Below are positions 1 through 10,780 of a stretch of DNA of 64,000 bases, piece after piece. Position 1 is the stretch's first letter. Each line of letters starts with the position of its first letter. A program made the position numbers and the translations under genes. The stretch comes from Phycomyces nitens (lineage: Eukaryota > Mucoromycota > Mucoromycetes > Mucorales > Phycomycetaceae), in contig JAHRBC010000001.1 of assembly GCA_022702545.1 (NCBI GenBank), positions 2,170,001 to 2,234,000 of the forward strand, written 5' to 3'. Under the pieces are notes generated by a model. It had not been told where the DNA came from, did no database searches, and saw only the letters and a list, made by a program, of their open reading frames with translations.

Positions 1-12
1 GGTAAATATACT

Positions 13-919
13 CTAGGCGTACTTGCCCATACGCTGGTACCATTCTCTCAAAGTATTGTCGCTCTTGACAGCATCCAGAATTCTAGGCTCAAATATATCA
101 TGATTCAAGACATCTACAAGATGCAAGTAGGCATACACTACTATATCCTTCCATCCAACTAAGAAGCAATTTAGACAAGGTTAATCAATATAAATGACTG
201 TACATATTCAAATTCATGGCACTGTACCTTTAGGACCGGACAGATAAGGAGACTTTGCCAAAGCGCTTCTAGTGTCCTTCAATTCCTCATTGACGATCTT
301 GATGCTGTCTTCTGGATTGCCAGCAAAGTTCTCCATAGTAGTTCCAAGCCTGGCTTCACGGGCTTTTCTAAACTTGATCTTGTCCTCTTCACTACCAACA
401 TTATTGGCAATAACCAAGATAACCAGACGGAGCAAGCCAAGGAAGCATCGACCATAGCTTTCTTCGGTAGGCTGGTGGAAATCCTCATCTCCATGAAAAA
501 GACTTGGTGTGCCAGGGTAATTGGCCTCGAGATATTGTGCAATTTTCCATGAATCTTGTACAACAATGTTTTTGCTGGCATCGACAATAATGGGAACAGT
601 TGGTCTTTCTCCGGTTTTTCTATAAACAGACAATGGGCAAAGTCAGGAATTGGGTTTAGGACGCAATATACAAGAGTGTCATATAACATGACGCGATATC
701 ACCTACGTCAACTTGGGAATTACAGTGGGGATATCGACATAAGGAACCAAGACGGTCTCAAAGGGAATTCCCTGTTGAAAAAAGAAATTATGATATAATC
801 CTGTATAATCATGTATTTACCTTGAGGTTGAGGGATACACGAGATTTGAAAGTATTGGGAGAACAATATTTTCCTTCAAAGTTGACGAGTGGGAGATCAT
901 AGAGTGTAATTGAGGCCAT
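13..919 (-). CDS. Glutathione S-transferase-like protein (UstS/LigE-type)
   Basis: Four exons join in frame: 919-821, 771-707, 619-228 and 158-13, giving 233 residues. The N-terminus has the thioredoxin-fold GST start (ITLYDLP, then SPNTFKSRVSLNLK), followed by the cis-Pro segment RPTVPIIVD and the helix DSWKIAQYLEANYPGTPSLF. The C-terminal helical domain ends REWYQRMGKYA before a TAG stop. SPNT followed by a basic helix is typical of fungal UstS-like and bacterial beta-etherase-type GSTs, which usually use Ser rather than Tyr for glutathione activation. The likely role is cytosolic glutathione conjugation or detoxification; the substrate cannot be read from sequence. The start is the first ATG downstream of a TATA-like box and is followed directly by the conserved strand. 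Family is confident; subclass is less so. Confidence 0.85.
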
Positions 920-967
920 TGTGTTTATAAAGCAGTAAAGAATCGAATGTGCATTTTAGACAGAGTA

Positions 968-975
968 TTTATACC
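968..975 (-). promoter_or_regulatory. TATA-like box of the GST gene
   Basis: TATAAATA on the minus strand lies about 50 nt upstream of the GST start codon. Position and sequence fit a core promoter; no experimental support. Confidence 0.4.
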
Positions 976-1940
976 TGAAATTCGCTACTTGAACTTAAAT
1001 ATTGCTTCCCATCAAGATGTATGATTTGTTATCATATTCATATGTGTACATTGAGATATTTAAAGGCGCACTAATACAATGTGGTTTGAACGTTTGGGAC
1101 ACAAATAATATTATACTGGCATGTGCCTTGAATATATGTCAAGGATTAATAGACTGTTTGAGCCCAAAACAGATGCTTACTAATTCAATCCTAAAGTTGT
1201 AAGGTACAAAAACCAGATAGACAGCCGCAAAAATAAAATAAATTAGAGTCAGTTGGAAAGATTGGGTGGTTTGACAATCTTACGGGACAAGCTTATTCTT
1301 ATTCCACTCATTTGAGAGTGTCTTTGATGGACTCAAAAGGGCATTTGGTTCTTGAATTAAATGATTATCCTGGCAGTTTACTACACCTAGTTGTATGCCA
1401 ATCAGAAATCAGCTTTAGATAGTATTCTTGTTAATCTGAGCTGTCCATGTCTTTAATTCCATTACAAAAGACGTGTAAAATGGTCCAACAAAAACGAACT
1501 TTTCAATCAAATTTTATTGCTTTATTTTTAGGTTAAAATTTGGTAACTATGTTGGGATGGATCAAAGTTCTCTACAGCAAATATATATGTATATATAGGA
1601 GTACAAATATCAAGGTTATTAGAGACTACCAAAGAGGCCTGTATTTTTACAAATGTATAATTACAAAATATACATGCTTATGGTGATGATCTATGGCAGA
1701 TTTAATGGCATCTGCAAGATTATTAGGCCCCCAGGGATCTTTACCAATCTGTAATTCACATATAAAAGAATCATGGGTTTATAGTTGATACATTAATGGA
1801 ATGGTGCCCATAGACACATATTTATAGACTCCAAACACTATTTTGTTATCAGGACCAATATTTTTAAATGTCATCTAAATAATTGACGCGTAAGCTTGGA
1901 GGACGAGAATTATAAAAGTGGGATATTTGGTGTACACAAC
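976..1940. other. Intergenic, no gene seen
   Basis: AT-rich sequence between the GST promoter and the broken gene at about 1.9-2.5 kb. Only short unconvincing reading frames and poly-A/T runs are present, and no RNA gene was recognised. Confidence 0.5.
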
Positions 1941-2500
1941 TCACAATGGAGAATTTGTATAATTACCATAACTATTCACGCTTACTCTTTTGAGCGAATT
2001 GAATAGATTGTTGAACAGTCTGTCCGTAGGATAAGTGACAGGTTCACCAACCCTCTCAATAAAGCCAGCCTTTTTTCCCTTGCCTTGTTTAGAGGGCATA
2101 TTGAGGAACCTTTGAGTGATTACCGAGATAATATACTCCTCATCAGAAACAATGTAAAAAAAGGCTTGATATTCTAAAGATGGAGTTCGAGCAATATAGC
2201 AAGAAATAAGAGCAACTGTAATCTGTAGCATAGCCAACCTCCTCTAGCTATATAATATCGTACTCGATATCCTTGTCCATAATCAATCTGTACCCAAAGT
2301 TACAAAGGCAAACGGCTTGGGGTAGAATTAAAAAGACAAGTTTCTTCTGCTCCCTTTCTTTTTGGATATAATCACTCACTGTCAATAATTTTACATATTC
2401 GTATTGAAGCCTAGAATCTTTTGACAAAGACCACTCGGTTTCTGTGGAAAATCAATGCTTTGGTCCATAGTTCAAGATATGCAGCCATTGTTTGGTTCTA
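1941..2500 (-). pseudogene. Decayed protein-coding gene, family not recognised
   Basis: The minus strand reads like protein in pieces but not in one frame. A start-like MAAYLELWTKALIF near 2495 runs, after a one-base shift at a T-run, into STETEWSLSKDSRLQYEYVK and on to MDKDIEYDII. It then meets an in-frame TAG near 2255, continues as LEEVGYATDYSC, and shifts again into SLEYQAFFYIVSDEEYI and KQGKGKKAGFIERVGEPV. Charged, non-repetitive residues on both sides of each lesion point to a gene inactivated by one stop and two frameshifts. An unrecognised intron could explain at most one of these. I do not recognise the family. Confidence 0.4.
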
Positions 2501-2844
2501 CTTTTGTTGGACTTGTAGATAGAAAAAAGGAAATATATATATAAGAATATTCATAATGACAATATAATGATATGCTTTCCAAATAAAAGGTTGCAATTAT
2601 ATTTCCTTTGGTCAATACTATATAAATTCTATATATGGCTGCATGTATTCTTCTTTGGAAAATATAATAACAGAATTTGGTCTTTACAAAGACCATTGAT
2701 TGTATTTGGATAGCCAGCCTTTGCCCATCTCAAGTTTTTATATTTTATTTTTTAAAAAAAGTATATATATATAAAAGTGATAGTGAGGTCTGGAGCACCA
2801 GTCAATCTAAACCCAACATCTTCTTCAACTGTTATATCTAAACG

Positions 2845-3176
2845 ATGATTACCCATGAGAAAAAAGGTTATACCTACCACCAAGCCATAGGACTCAGGGT
2901 CCCTCTGACTCCACCCTTGGGAAGAAAATATAACGCACGCCAAAGTAAGCCAATTTGAAACATATATATATAAATGTCTGATGTTTATTAATTTGGCTTT
3001 AATTAGCTGCAATCAACATGAGTTTTGATAACGTGGAAGATGCCAATGGGTTTGCAAAGTCGGTTTATGAGAGCAAAGACCCTTACAAGATATTTTTGCT
3101 TCGGCCATCTTTCCTTAACCCACGAAAATTGAACAAGATGCCGGCCGACCCCAGTGAAAAGTGTACGATCATGTAG
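2845..3176 (+). CDS. Small hypothetical protein ending in a CaaX box
   Basis: Two exons (2845-2944 and 3007-3176) join with consistent phase through a GTAAGC..TTAG intron and give 89 residues. The second exon is hydrophilic (MSFDNVEDANGFAKSVYES, then NKMPADPSEK) and ends CTIM before TAG. A Cys four residues from the end with aliphatic residues and Met is a farnesylation-type CaaX motif, implying membrane attachment. The family is not recognised; it does not match heterotrimeric G-gamma subunits well. Minus-strand reading frames overlap this stretch but look less protein-like. The start codon is uncertain, because the internal Met at the beginning of MSFDNV could also serve. Confidence 0.4.
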
Positions 3177-3337
3177 TACCCATGTTTTCCAAATCAGAAT
3201 ACTTTCCTTTTCTAGATCCAAAAGAAAAACAAAGACATATTTTGAATATATTTCTTTTGGTCTTGTATAGCTTAATTTCTCTATTCTTTCTTATCATCAA
3301 AGTATTAAAAACCAACTTGCTTGAATCTATTAAATAA

Positions 3338-4492
3338 ATGCCTATCCCCATGTACGACGAAGCAAATGATTATGAAGATCCAGAGTATTGGAATCCGGAT
3401 ATGTATCATGAAGATTATTACCCTCCCTTGGCACATTCTAGGGAGACTGATTACTCTCCTCCCCACAGCTACTATGATCCACGAGATAATGTACGATATT
3501 CTCCAAGGCGTACATATGTAAATCCAAGTCCCCGAAGAGAAACAGCAATGGTTAGGTACAGTCGACCAACCCGCCCAAAAGAAGAATATATTAGAGATCA
3601 AAGAAGGAGAGTCCAGGCAGGATATCCTCAAAGGAATCATGTAGAGCCTTTTCAAGACTACAGCTATTACCAGCCATCGGATTATAGGAACCCTGTTCCG
3701 AGAAAATACGTACCCAATGAGCCTTATTATGAAAGCGACGAGGAAGAAAACGATGCGCTTGACGAATGTCATATCTTGGCAGAAGAGAATGCACTTCGCA
3801 ATGAACAAGCATCGTCTTTGTATAGATCATCGGTCTCACTGCCTATTCAGGAGAACCCACCTTGTGCTCTCCCACAGCCTGTCACCCCAGAACCTGTTTC
3901 AACAGATGTGCAGCAAGAACAAGATTTGGCTGTCAGACATCATAGTGAACCGGTTCCTTTCAAGAAATCTCGCTGGTCTCTTCCTGTGCTATTTCGTCGG
4001 TTGGTGTATACAGATGAAGCCAAAAAGTCTCCAGTTAGTATACGGACAGTGATATCCAATGGACCAACGGGACAGGTCTTGGACTCCAATGAGCAGCAGA
4101 GCATTATTGAGCAATTGAATCAATCTGTGCCTACTGTGCCTACCACTGTGCCTTGTCCTGAGCCTCGACTGACCCAATTGACGCAGCTCAAGGCTATCTG
4201 GGTCTTTCGGTCATTGCCAGCAGGAGAAAGCATGCCAGTGTGGACAGGATTTGATTATGAGAACCAATCTATGATTGCGAACCATTCGCAAAATCCGCAG
4301 GGTGTAGTAGAGATTACAGATTCTCACATATGTCAGGGTCAATTGCCGGTCCTGATACGTCCTTCCCTGTCTATAGGCTATTGTGCTGTGAGTATCACAG
4401 ACCATACAATTACGACTATTGAGGTTACATGCCTCCCAAATACTAGAGATGTTCAGTTTGTATATCGCCAGACTACTCCAACCAACATCTAA
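3338..4492 (+). CDS. Orphan Tyr/Pro-rich disordered protein with folded C-terminal domain
   Basis: Single exon of 384 residues. The first ~135 residues are rich in Tyr, Pro, Asp and Arg (for example PMYDEANDYEDPEYW and RYSPRRTYVNPSPRRE) and probably disordered. An acidic patch YYESDEEENDALDE follows near 135-150. Residues from about 285 look folded: KAIWVFRSLPAGESMPVW, GFDYENQSMIANH and GQLPVLIRPSLSIGYC. The Trp-x-Phe opening with an aromatic later recalls WWE-like domains, but this is a weak resemblance. I do not recognise the protein and assign no function. The reading frame is long, uninterrupted and preceded by an AT-rich leader, so the gene itself is credible. Confidence 0.7.
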   Translation: MPIPMYDEANDYEDPEYWNPDMYHEDYYPPLAHSRETDYSPPHSYYDPRDNVRYSPRRTYVNPSPRRETAMVRYSRPTRPKEEYIRDQRRRVQAGYPQRNHVEPFQDYSYYQPSDYRNPVPRKYVPNEPYYESDEEENDALDECHILAEENALRNEQASSLYRSSVSLPIQENPPCALPQPVTPEPVSTDVQQEQDLAVRHHSEPVPFKKSRWSLPVLFRRLVYTDEAKKSPVSIRTVISNGPTGQVLDSNEQQSIIEQLNQSVPTVPTTVPCPEPRLTQLTQLKAIWVFRSLPAGESMPVWTGFDYENQSMIANHSQNPQGVVEITDSHICQGQLPVLIRPSLSIGYCAVSITDHTITTIEVTCLPNTRDVQFVYRQTTPTNI

Positions 4493-4582
4493 TAATATAT
4501 ACACACATAAATTCAAAAAGAGACCTCTTTGGCACATAAATTTTTGGCTGGCAAGTTCCAAGTCCGTTTGTTTGTCTACACC

Positions 4583-5594
4583 ATGACAGCCTTGTCATTA
4601 TTGGCATTGAATGTGAAGAATCTGTTTGATGATGGCAAGGTAGATGGATTAGTTTTTTTTCTTTTTTTTCTTTTTTATAATTGACGGCTGATTTTCTTTT
4701 AGTTCGAAGAGGCCTTGGGCTGGCTGCCGATCAGTGAGCATAGTCGTGTGCATCGCTTCAGATTTGATGCGGACAAGCACCGTGCCTTGGGCAGCCTGTT
4801 ACTTCGACGCTATTTCTTTTCAAGGCTGCTTAATGTGCCTTGGAATGATCTATGCTTTGGTGGAGAGTTAGGAAGCAAGCCTAGATTGGCAAGTTTGGTT
4901 GAATGAATCGATAGCTTATTGATCAAATAGATGAATGAAGATTGGGTAGATTACAATACGTCGCATGAAGGAGACTGGGTGGTGTTTGTGGCCACCAATC
5001 GACCGGGACTGGCGGTGGGTATTGATTGCGTTTGGCTCGATATGCCAAATACAGACATTCCTCAATTTTTAAGGTCTTTTCAATCACAGGTAAAATGCCA
5101 ATGCCAGTACATTTCCAAGCTTTTTTTATTGTATTTTTTTGCTAAATTACACTTCTTTTAAGCTCTCTGCAGAGGAAATGGAGTGGGTCTTTGGTACCAA
5201 TGAGCATAAAAAGATGCTCAAGAGATTCTATGAACTGTGGGCATGCAAGGAGAGCCATGTAAAGGCAATTGGTCTAGGTCTTCAGCAGGACCTTGATACA
5301 TTGAGTTTCAAAAACAAGACGGAGAAAGAGGTTGGCTGCGACCTGGCAACCATTCGAAAACTCATTCTTTGATAGGCCTGGATAGTCATGCAAGAAGATC
5401 ACTGGGGATACCATCTTTCAGACCTGGATAATGATACAATTGTTGTCGTGTGTTCAGGGTATCCTGATAAACGACCTCTGGATCACGATATTTCGGTCTT
5501 TTGTGCGACAACCAGGCCATTAGGAGTAACTAACCACCACCAAGCACCCTTTGAGCTGGTGCGATGGGAGGCACTTTCACACTGTCTTCATTAG
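4583..5594 (+). CDS. 4'-phosphopantetheinyl transferase (AASDHPPT/Lys5-like)
   Basis: Five exons (4583-4639, 4703-4888, 4931-5089, 5163-5330, 5376-5594) give 262 residues. The Sfp/AASDHPPT signature is intact: substrate-side NTSHEGDWVVFVATN, the Mg-binding VGIDCVWLD and the helix WACKESHVKAIGLGL, equivalent to the family WxxKEAxxKxxG motif. The enzyme moves phosphopantetheine from CoA to a serine of carrier domains. In fungi it activates alpha-aminoadipate reductase for lysine synthesis and often fatty-acid or polyketide synthases. The second intron (4889-4930, 42 nt) begins GC and the fourth begins GTTGGC, both unusual donors. The family call is strong; the precise carrier targets are inferred. 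Confidence 0.9.
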
Positions 5595-5861
5595 CAGAAT
5601 GATGCTTCTTCCTGGCTTATCACGTGTGTACTCTGGCAACAAGCCAATTTTCACTAAACTTTTTTTATTTATTTTTATTTTTATTTCTATTAATCATTTT
5701 GGCTCAATTATTTACTCTGCAAAAAAAGTATTACTGACAGACCCAATTCCAGCTTTTCTTCTTGCTCTTTTCAGAAAGTAACCTTGAGATTCCTCAATAG
5801 ATCTCTACTGTCCTCAATTTATTTCTGTATCAAAAATAAGAAATAATAAATAAATTTCCTC

Positions 5862-6847
5862 ATGGGATGCTGTGCCTCACGTTCTACTGATGACCCCCAT
5901 ACTGCTACAAAAGGTTGATTATCTTCACTTGAAAAAACAAAAACCAAAAAAAAAGACTAATATGCTAAGCAACAGGAAAACCCTTTAAAAGAGCTCAGCT
6001 TTCCTGGGTAGCAGAAGAGCCCATCACTCGTGCCCAGCTAGATAGACAACGGACAGCCTTTTGGGAAACTGCCCCAAGCTATGAGGTACATGTTTCCAGA
6101 CCTCATTTCCATCTCAACCGAACCACAGCCTAACCCATCAATATAAAAACAGGGAAGAAGGGAGATCTGGCAAGCCCTACAGGCAGCCTGCTCAACTCCA
6201 GATATTCATCTCGCTCGGTCAATTCTTGATGCAGCAAATGTCACATTACCAACCGGGAATCCCGCTGAGGGCTGTTTTGATGGCAAGTTGTCTGATGCAT
6301 GTAGAAAGAATACAGCTCTTAATCCTTGACAACAGAACTCGGGAATCGGTATGAGATTCCTCTCTATTGTCTTGTCGATCCCTCGAATCTAGTATCTGAA
6401 GAAACCTCGACACATGAGGATGAGAGTGAGACGGCACAGATGATCACTCCAGTACCACCTATTATCCACACTGCCACCAATTCCTCGTCTAGTCTCTCAC
6501 TCTCCCAGTCAATCGAAAAGACATCAGCACCTACAGATACCAGCCATCCTATCATTATCCGACTATCCACAGCCAAAGACCTCCATCTGAATATCCATTA
6601 CCAAAAGGAGACAGTCGGGTCTTTGAAGATGCGCATCTTTGAAGACCCCGAGGCTAACATAGCTCCAGCAACCCACACGCTTCGACTGATTTACCTTGGC
6701 CGTATCTTGCAGGACAACATGACCATTGATTGTGAAGACGCAGAAGCATCCCAGACTAAGCTTGAAAACACCTTTAGAAACCCTCATGCGGTACGGGTAG
6801 GAAAGGCAGGCGTTATTCAGGCCTTGGTGGCAAAGAAAGACAATTAG
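5862..6847 (+). CDS. Ubiquitin domain-containing protein (UBTD1/2, DC-UbP homologue)
   Basis: Four exons (5862-5913, 5976-6085, 6153-6282, 6336-6847) give 267 residues. The start MGCC is a likely myristoylation plus palmitoylation signal, as in animal UBTD proteins. The DC-UbP N-terminal domain follows: RQRTAFWETAPSYEGRREIW, then ARSILDAANVTLPTG, then DELGNRYEIPLYCL. A Ser/Thr-rich linker leads to a C-terminal ubiquitin-like domain, including RLSTAKDLHLNI and LRLIYLGRIL. Animal homologues bind E2 enzymes and ubiquitin and modulate ubiquitination at membranes. The third intron (6283-6335) has a GC donor. Identification rests on ordered match of both domains. Confidence 0.9.
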
Positions 6848-7209
6848 TGCCTTGATTTTCTCTTTTATTCCTATAGACATCATCCACATCCTCAAAAGAA
6901 AGAGAAAACATGCCAACCTTTATTAAACAACCTTACATATATATATATATATATATGAGCTTTTTGTAAAAAAATAATAATAGGATTACTGTTTATTCGT
7001 TTCATTAAAGCCCAAACAATTGTAAAATGTTCTTGTTCAACAATTAGTATATTGAGAAAAAAAAGGACCAATAACCATGGCAATAAAAGAAGAGAAAGAA
7101 GAAGAGGAAGAGGAAGAAGAGTATCTATTACGTCACTTGGGCAATATGTATTCAAATATCCTTACAAAAGTGAAAATATAAATATGAAAAAACACAGCTT
7201 TTATTAATC

Positions 7210-9729
7210 ATGAGCCAACCTATACGTAAAGACCTCGACAAGGTCACCAGAAGATTCACTATTGCCCATGCAGAATCATCTCAGAGACAATCCAATTCAG
7301 CATCGAAAAGATCCATCCCAGCTGTCAATGAAGCCAACAAGATCCATAGATCATCAGCCGAAAAAAGACTCGATCATGATCTAGTTGGATCTTTGGGTCC
7401 ACAACGTATAATTAATCACGAATTGTCTCCATCATTATCCACCAGAAGAACTACTATCACGACATTACCCGCAAGGTATGTGCATGATGTATTTGACATG
7501 CTAATCACCCCATTCAATCTTCCAGCCAAAGTAAACTACCCGAGTTAACCCAGGAAACATTACACGAAAGCATCCTTGTCTTTAATAAAGGATCACAGGG
7601 AGCTGTCCAAAAACTTCATATCGATCCACGTCCTATAAAAGATGGCGAATTTCAGCGTAAAGAGATCAAAACAATCATTGACTATCTGACCAGGACAAGA
7701 TACAAAGACAAAGTAACGCCCAAGACGTTGCGCGAATTAAGCAATAAGAATTTTCAGAATATCTTCAAATGGCTGAATTATCGTATCCAGCCGAAATACA
7801 TCTACACCCAACCAGTTTTTGAAGAAGAAGCCATTAGTCTGCTAAAAGCATTGGGGTATTGTGGAATCTGATTCTATAGACTTGTCCTTATCTATGTGCC
7901 TTAGATACCCACTAGTCGATTCTATCAACCAAAAGGAGCTATTTTCAATCGGTGCACCACACTACTTGCCTACAATCTGGGCTATATTGCTGTGGATGGT
8001 AGAGCTTTGTGAGGTATAAATGGTGTCAATTGCGTGTACGTGATCCAATGGATAACAGACCAATCTAAACAGATTTATGATTTGGATCGTGAAGAAGAAT
8101 TCACTTCAACCAAGGTTGACATGACTTTTAACCCAATGGATCCAGAGCTGTTACAAAGCATATTCTATGATTATTCGATCCAATGCTACAACATGTTTAT
8201 GGATGGAAAAAATGAAACTCTAGAGGCAGATATCCAGCTACAAGAGTGTTTTGGTGAGTTTATACTCTTTTTTATATTTATTATCTAGTGTTTAACAGAC
8301 ATTAAATTTAGAATTGCTCGAGAAGCGTACCGAAGAAGTAGAAGAGATAACAAGAATGCACCTCGAGCAACTAGAGAACGAGGTTTATGAAATGAAGGAT
8401 GAAGAGGTAATTATAAGAAAAAAAGTTACCTCGAATAGTATAGTTAACAAGCGTGTTTAATAGGATCCACTTGCAAGTCTTCAGACAATACAAGAAAAAT
8501 TGAAAAGGGAATTACAGAGGCATGTAGATTTTCAAATCACACAAGGGAAGAAGATCAAAAAGTACGAAGAGCTCATGTCTTCCTCTGAAGATAACAAGGC
8601 CATAATAGGTAAGAATAGTGGCATGTAAGAGAAAATGGACAATTTGGACCACTAATCTATCAAACACGATACAGAAAAGGAGCTGGAGACTAGACGAGTT
8701 AAGCGAGACAACCTAAGAAAGCAAATAGAGGCTCAGAATGTGTCGGAAGAACGTGTTGCTCAACTAGCTCAGGAGCGCCTTACACTCGAGAATGATTATA
8801 ATATTACACATACAAGACTTTTAGATATTCAAAAAAAGGAGTTTGAAGCATCCCAAGCTGTGGAAAGTGAAAAGGCAGAAGTAAGTATTAGTGAAAAACG
8901 ATTTATTGCCCATGAACAAAGGCATATTAATCTTGTAAAAGGTCAGTATGGACATTTCAGAATACAATAAGCAGGCAACCGATGCCAGGCTAATTCCGTC
9001 TGATGGTTTCTATGCCAACGGGGAGAATTATCGAGTTGAGCTCTATCTAGAGGGAGAGACAATGGATTCAATCTTGTCTCAAAATCTTGAGATGGATATA
9101 AAGGTAAGCGACATATTATTGAAATTGGTTCTTATATATTTCTTGCCTACAGCCTCGACTCTTGGCTCTCCATAAAGAACTACAGGACACGGTTTTAATC
9201 AATAAAGAGAAATTGATTCATTTCAAGAATGAATTTGAGATGAAAAAAAAGGAATTTGATGATTCTAAAGAAGATGTCAAGGATCTTGAAGAACAATACT
9301 CCCAGAAGAAGCAAGAATATGAAAAGGCCAGAAAGGTAAGTAACGAGGTGCCACTAACAGAGTCTTATGTGCTGTCATAGCTTTCAAACAAAGAGATCTC
9401 GCATCGAAACCAGGAAATAGAAGAATATGAGAATAAAACCAAATCTACCCGAGCAAATGCCCTGTCTGAACTCATGATGACAAAACAAAAGCACAGTCAG
9501 CTTAGTCTAGAGTAAGTATTGACATTGTAATGATTTTCTGGTATATAATACACGACTGTATAGTTTGGAAGCCTTGGTGATTCAACATTCAACTCAAGAG
9601 GAAAAGGCAAGATATGCTTTAAACATGTCCTGGAACAATTACAAGAATCTAGCCGGGCATCTAGATTCCAGTGCCGAGGAGTATACAGAAAGGGCCCAAA
9701 GGCACTGCAATACCATGCGCAATTTATAG
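7210..9729 (+). CDS. NDC80: Kinetochore protein Ndc80/Hec1
   Basis: Eleven exons (7210-7475, 7526-7855, 7905-8013, 8073-8253, 8312-8406, 8464-8608, 8675-8880, 8942-9103, 9153-9335, 9381-9511, 9564-9729) give 657 residues. A basic disordered tail comes first. The calponin-homology head follows: DPRPIKDGEFQRKEIKTIID, NIFKWLNYRIQPKY, then YPLVDSINQKELFSIGAPHY and WAILLWMVELCE. The rest is long coiled coil interrupted by the typical YNKQATDARLIPSDG segment. Ndc80 is the microtubule-binding arm of the kinetochore complex with Nuf2, Spc24 and Spc25. Splicing around 8881-8960 is ambiguous: a 61-nt intron gives 657 residues, while a 19-nt intron at 8942-8960 gives 671, both in frame. Lengths match the family. 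Confidence 0.92.
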
Positions 9730-9965
9730 GATTCCAAAGCATGTATGTCCAACAATCCTGTAGCTAGGCAACCATTACCAATATAGCATCTTAACAAGGA
9801 TATAATCTTTCTAGAAAAACCAAAAAAAAAAGATCTCAATATACTGCCTGTATCTTTTTTTTCTTCTTCTGAATACTTTGACCATATTCTCGGACATCTG
9901 GTGTATATTATTATTATTATTATTTTTTAAAAAACTTTTCAATGTCTTTTTATTTCCCATAATTT

Positions 9966-10709
9966 TCAATGCCATGAATCTTGCAAAAGACTGCCAAACA
10001 TCTCAATATTGCACCTCAGAACATCTTTTGTAAACTGTCGATGGTCTTCTGTAGGCCGATCCCAAGCCATCAAAGAACGGCTTAGATCTTCTGCTACCAG
10101 TCTAAACGGCTCGGCTTTTGGGAATTGGATAAAATGACAATTCCAACACCTTCCTTTACATACTGTGGGATGAGGAGGCTTGTGAGTCAGTACGCGTATA
10201 TTATCGCCCTTGAAGAAGCTCGGCGAGGATTTCCAAAGCCAGACAGAACACGAATTTTGGTATGCAAGATTGCAGAGATCATCAACAAATGCGTGGTAAT
10301 CAAACGACATTAGTGCTTCATTCTTGTCAAAGATGATGTCTGCATCCCGAGTCCATCTCTGGGATTTCTTGTAGACGTGAACTTCCTCTGCTAACAAGAA
10401 CAATTCCTGTTGGTCGCCTTGAATGCGTTGGATTGTTATATCGAGTTTGATGATTGTCCAGTCTTGTGGAGTGCAAATGGCAATACGCCTAGGCTCCTTT
10501 TGGAGTAGAATGCGATTAAATACACGGAATAGTCTCAGGCGGTGGAATAATGGGTGGTGCGATACATAGTGATTCAGCTGGGTGTTTGTTTGCAGCAGAG
10601 AATATACACAACTTGGATTGCGCGGGTGTTTAGAAAAGGTACTGTGGAGTTCGAGTTCATTGTCAAGACACATGTCGACAATACGGAGGATGAGCTCAGG
10701 TGGTAACAT
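9966..10709 (-). CDS. F-box-like protein, function unknown
   Basis: Single exon; the Met chosen begins MLPPELILRIVDMCLDNE, giving 247 residues. This opening followed by SVYSLLQTN-like spacing and HPLFHRLRLF resembles an F-box (L-P-x-E-hydrophobic-x-x-I start), which would recruit Skp1 in an SCF ubiquitin ligase. The remainder has no repeat or domain I recognise, though it contains a Cys/His cluster (CKGRCWNCHF near residue 195). The frame stays open upstream for a further 47 codons, but that stretch is Lys/Phe-rich and lies in the 5' leader. It ends 71 nt from the start of the PUF60 stop codon, so the two genes are tightly packed in the same orientation. Confidence 0.6.
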   Translation of the reverse strand: MLPPELILRIVDMCLDNELELHSTFSKHPRNPSCVYSLLQTNTQLNHYVSHHPLFHRLRLFRVFNRILLQKEPRRIAICTPQDWTIIKLDITIQRIQGDQQELFLLAEEVHVYKKSQRWTRDADIIFDKNEALMSFDYHAFVDDLCNLAYQNSCSVWLWKSSPSFFKGDNIRVLTHKPPHPTVCKGRCWNCHFIQFPKAEPFRLVAEDLSRSLMAWDRPTEDHRQFTKDVLRCNIEMFGSLLQDSWH

Positions 10710-10780
10710 GAGAGAAATGAAAATAGAAAAAGAAAAGAAAAGAAATGGTTGTTTGTTGTTTTTATTCCTTTTGTGATTTA

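Noticed and set aside
2752..3221. Minus-strand open frames opposite the CaaX gene
   Set aside because: They lack splice-consistent continuation and have less protein-like composition than the plus-strand model, although they are not excluded.
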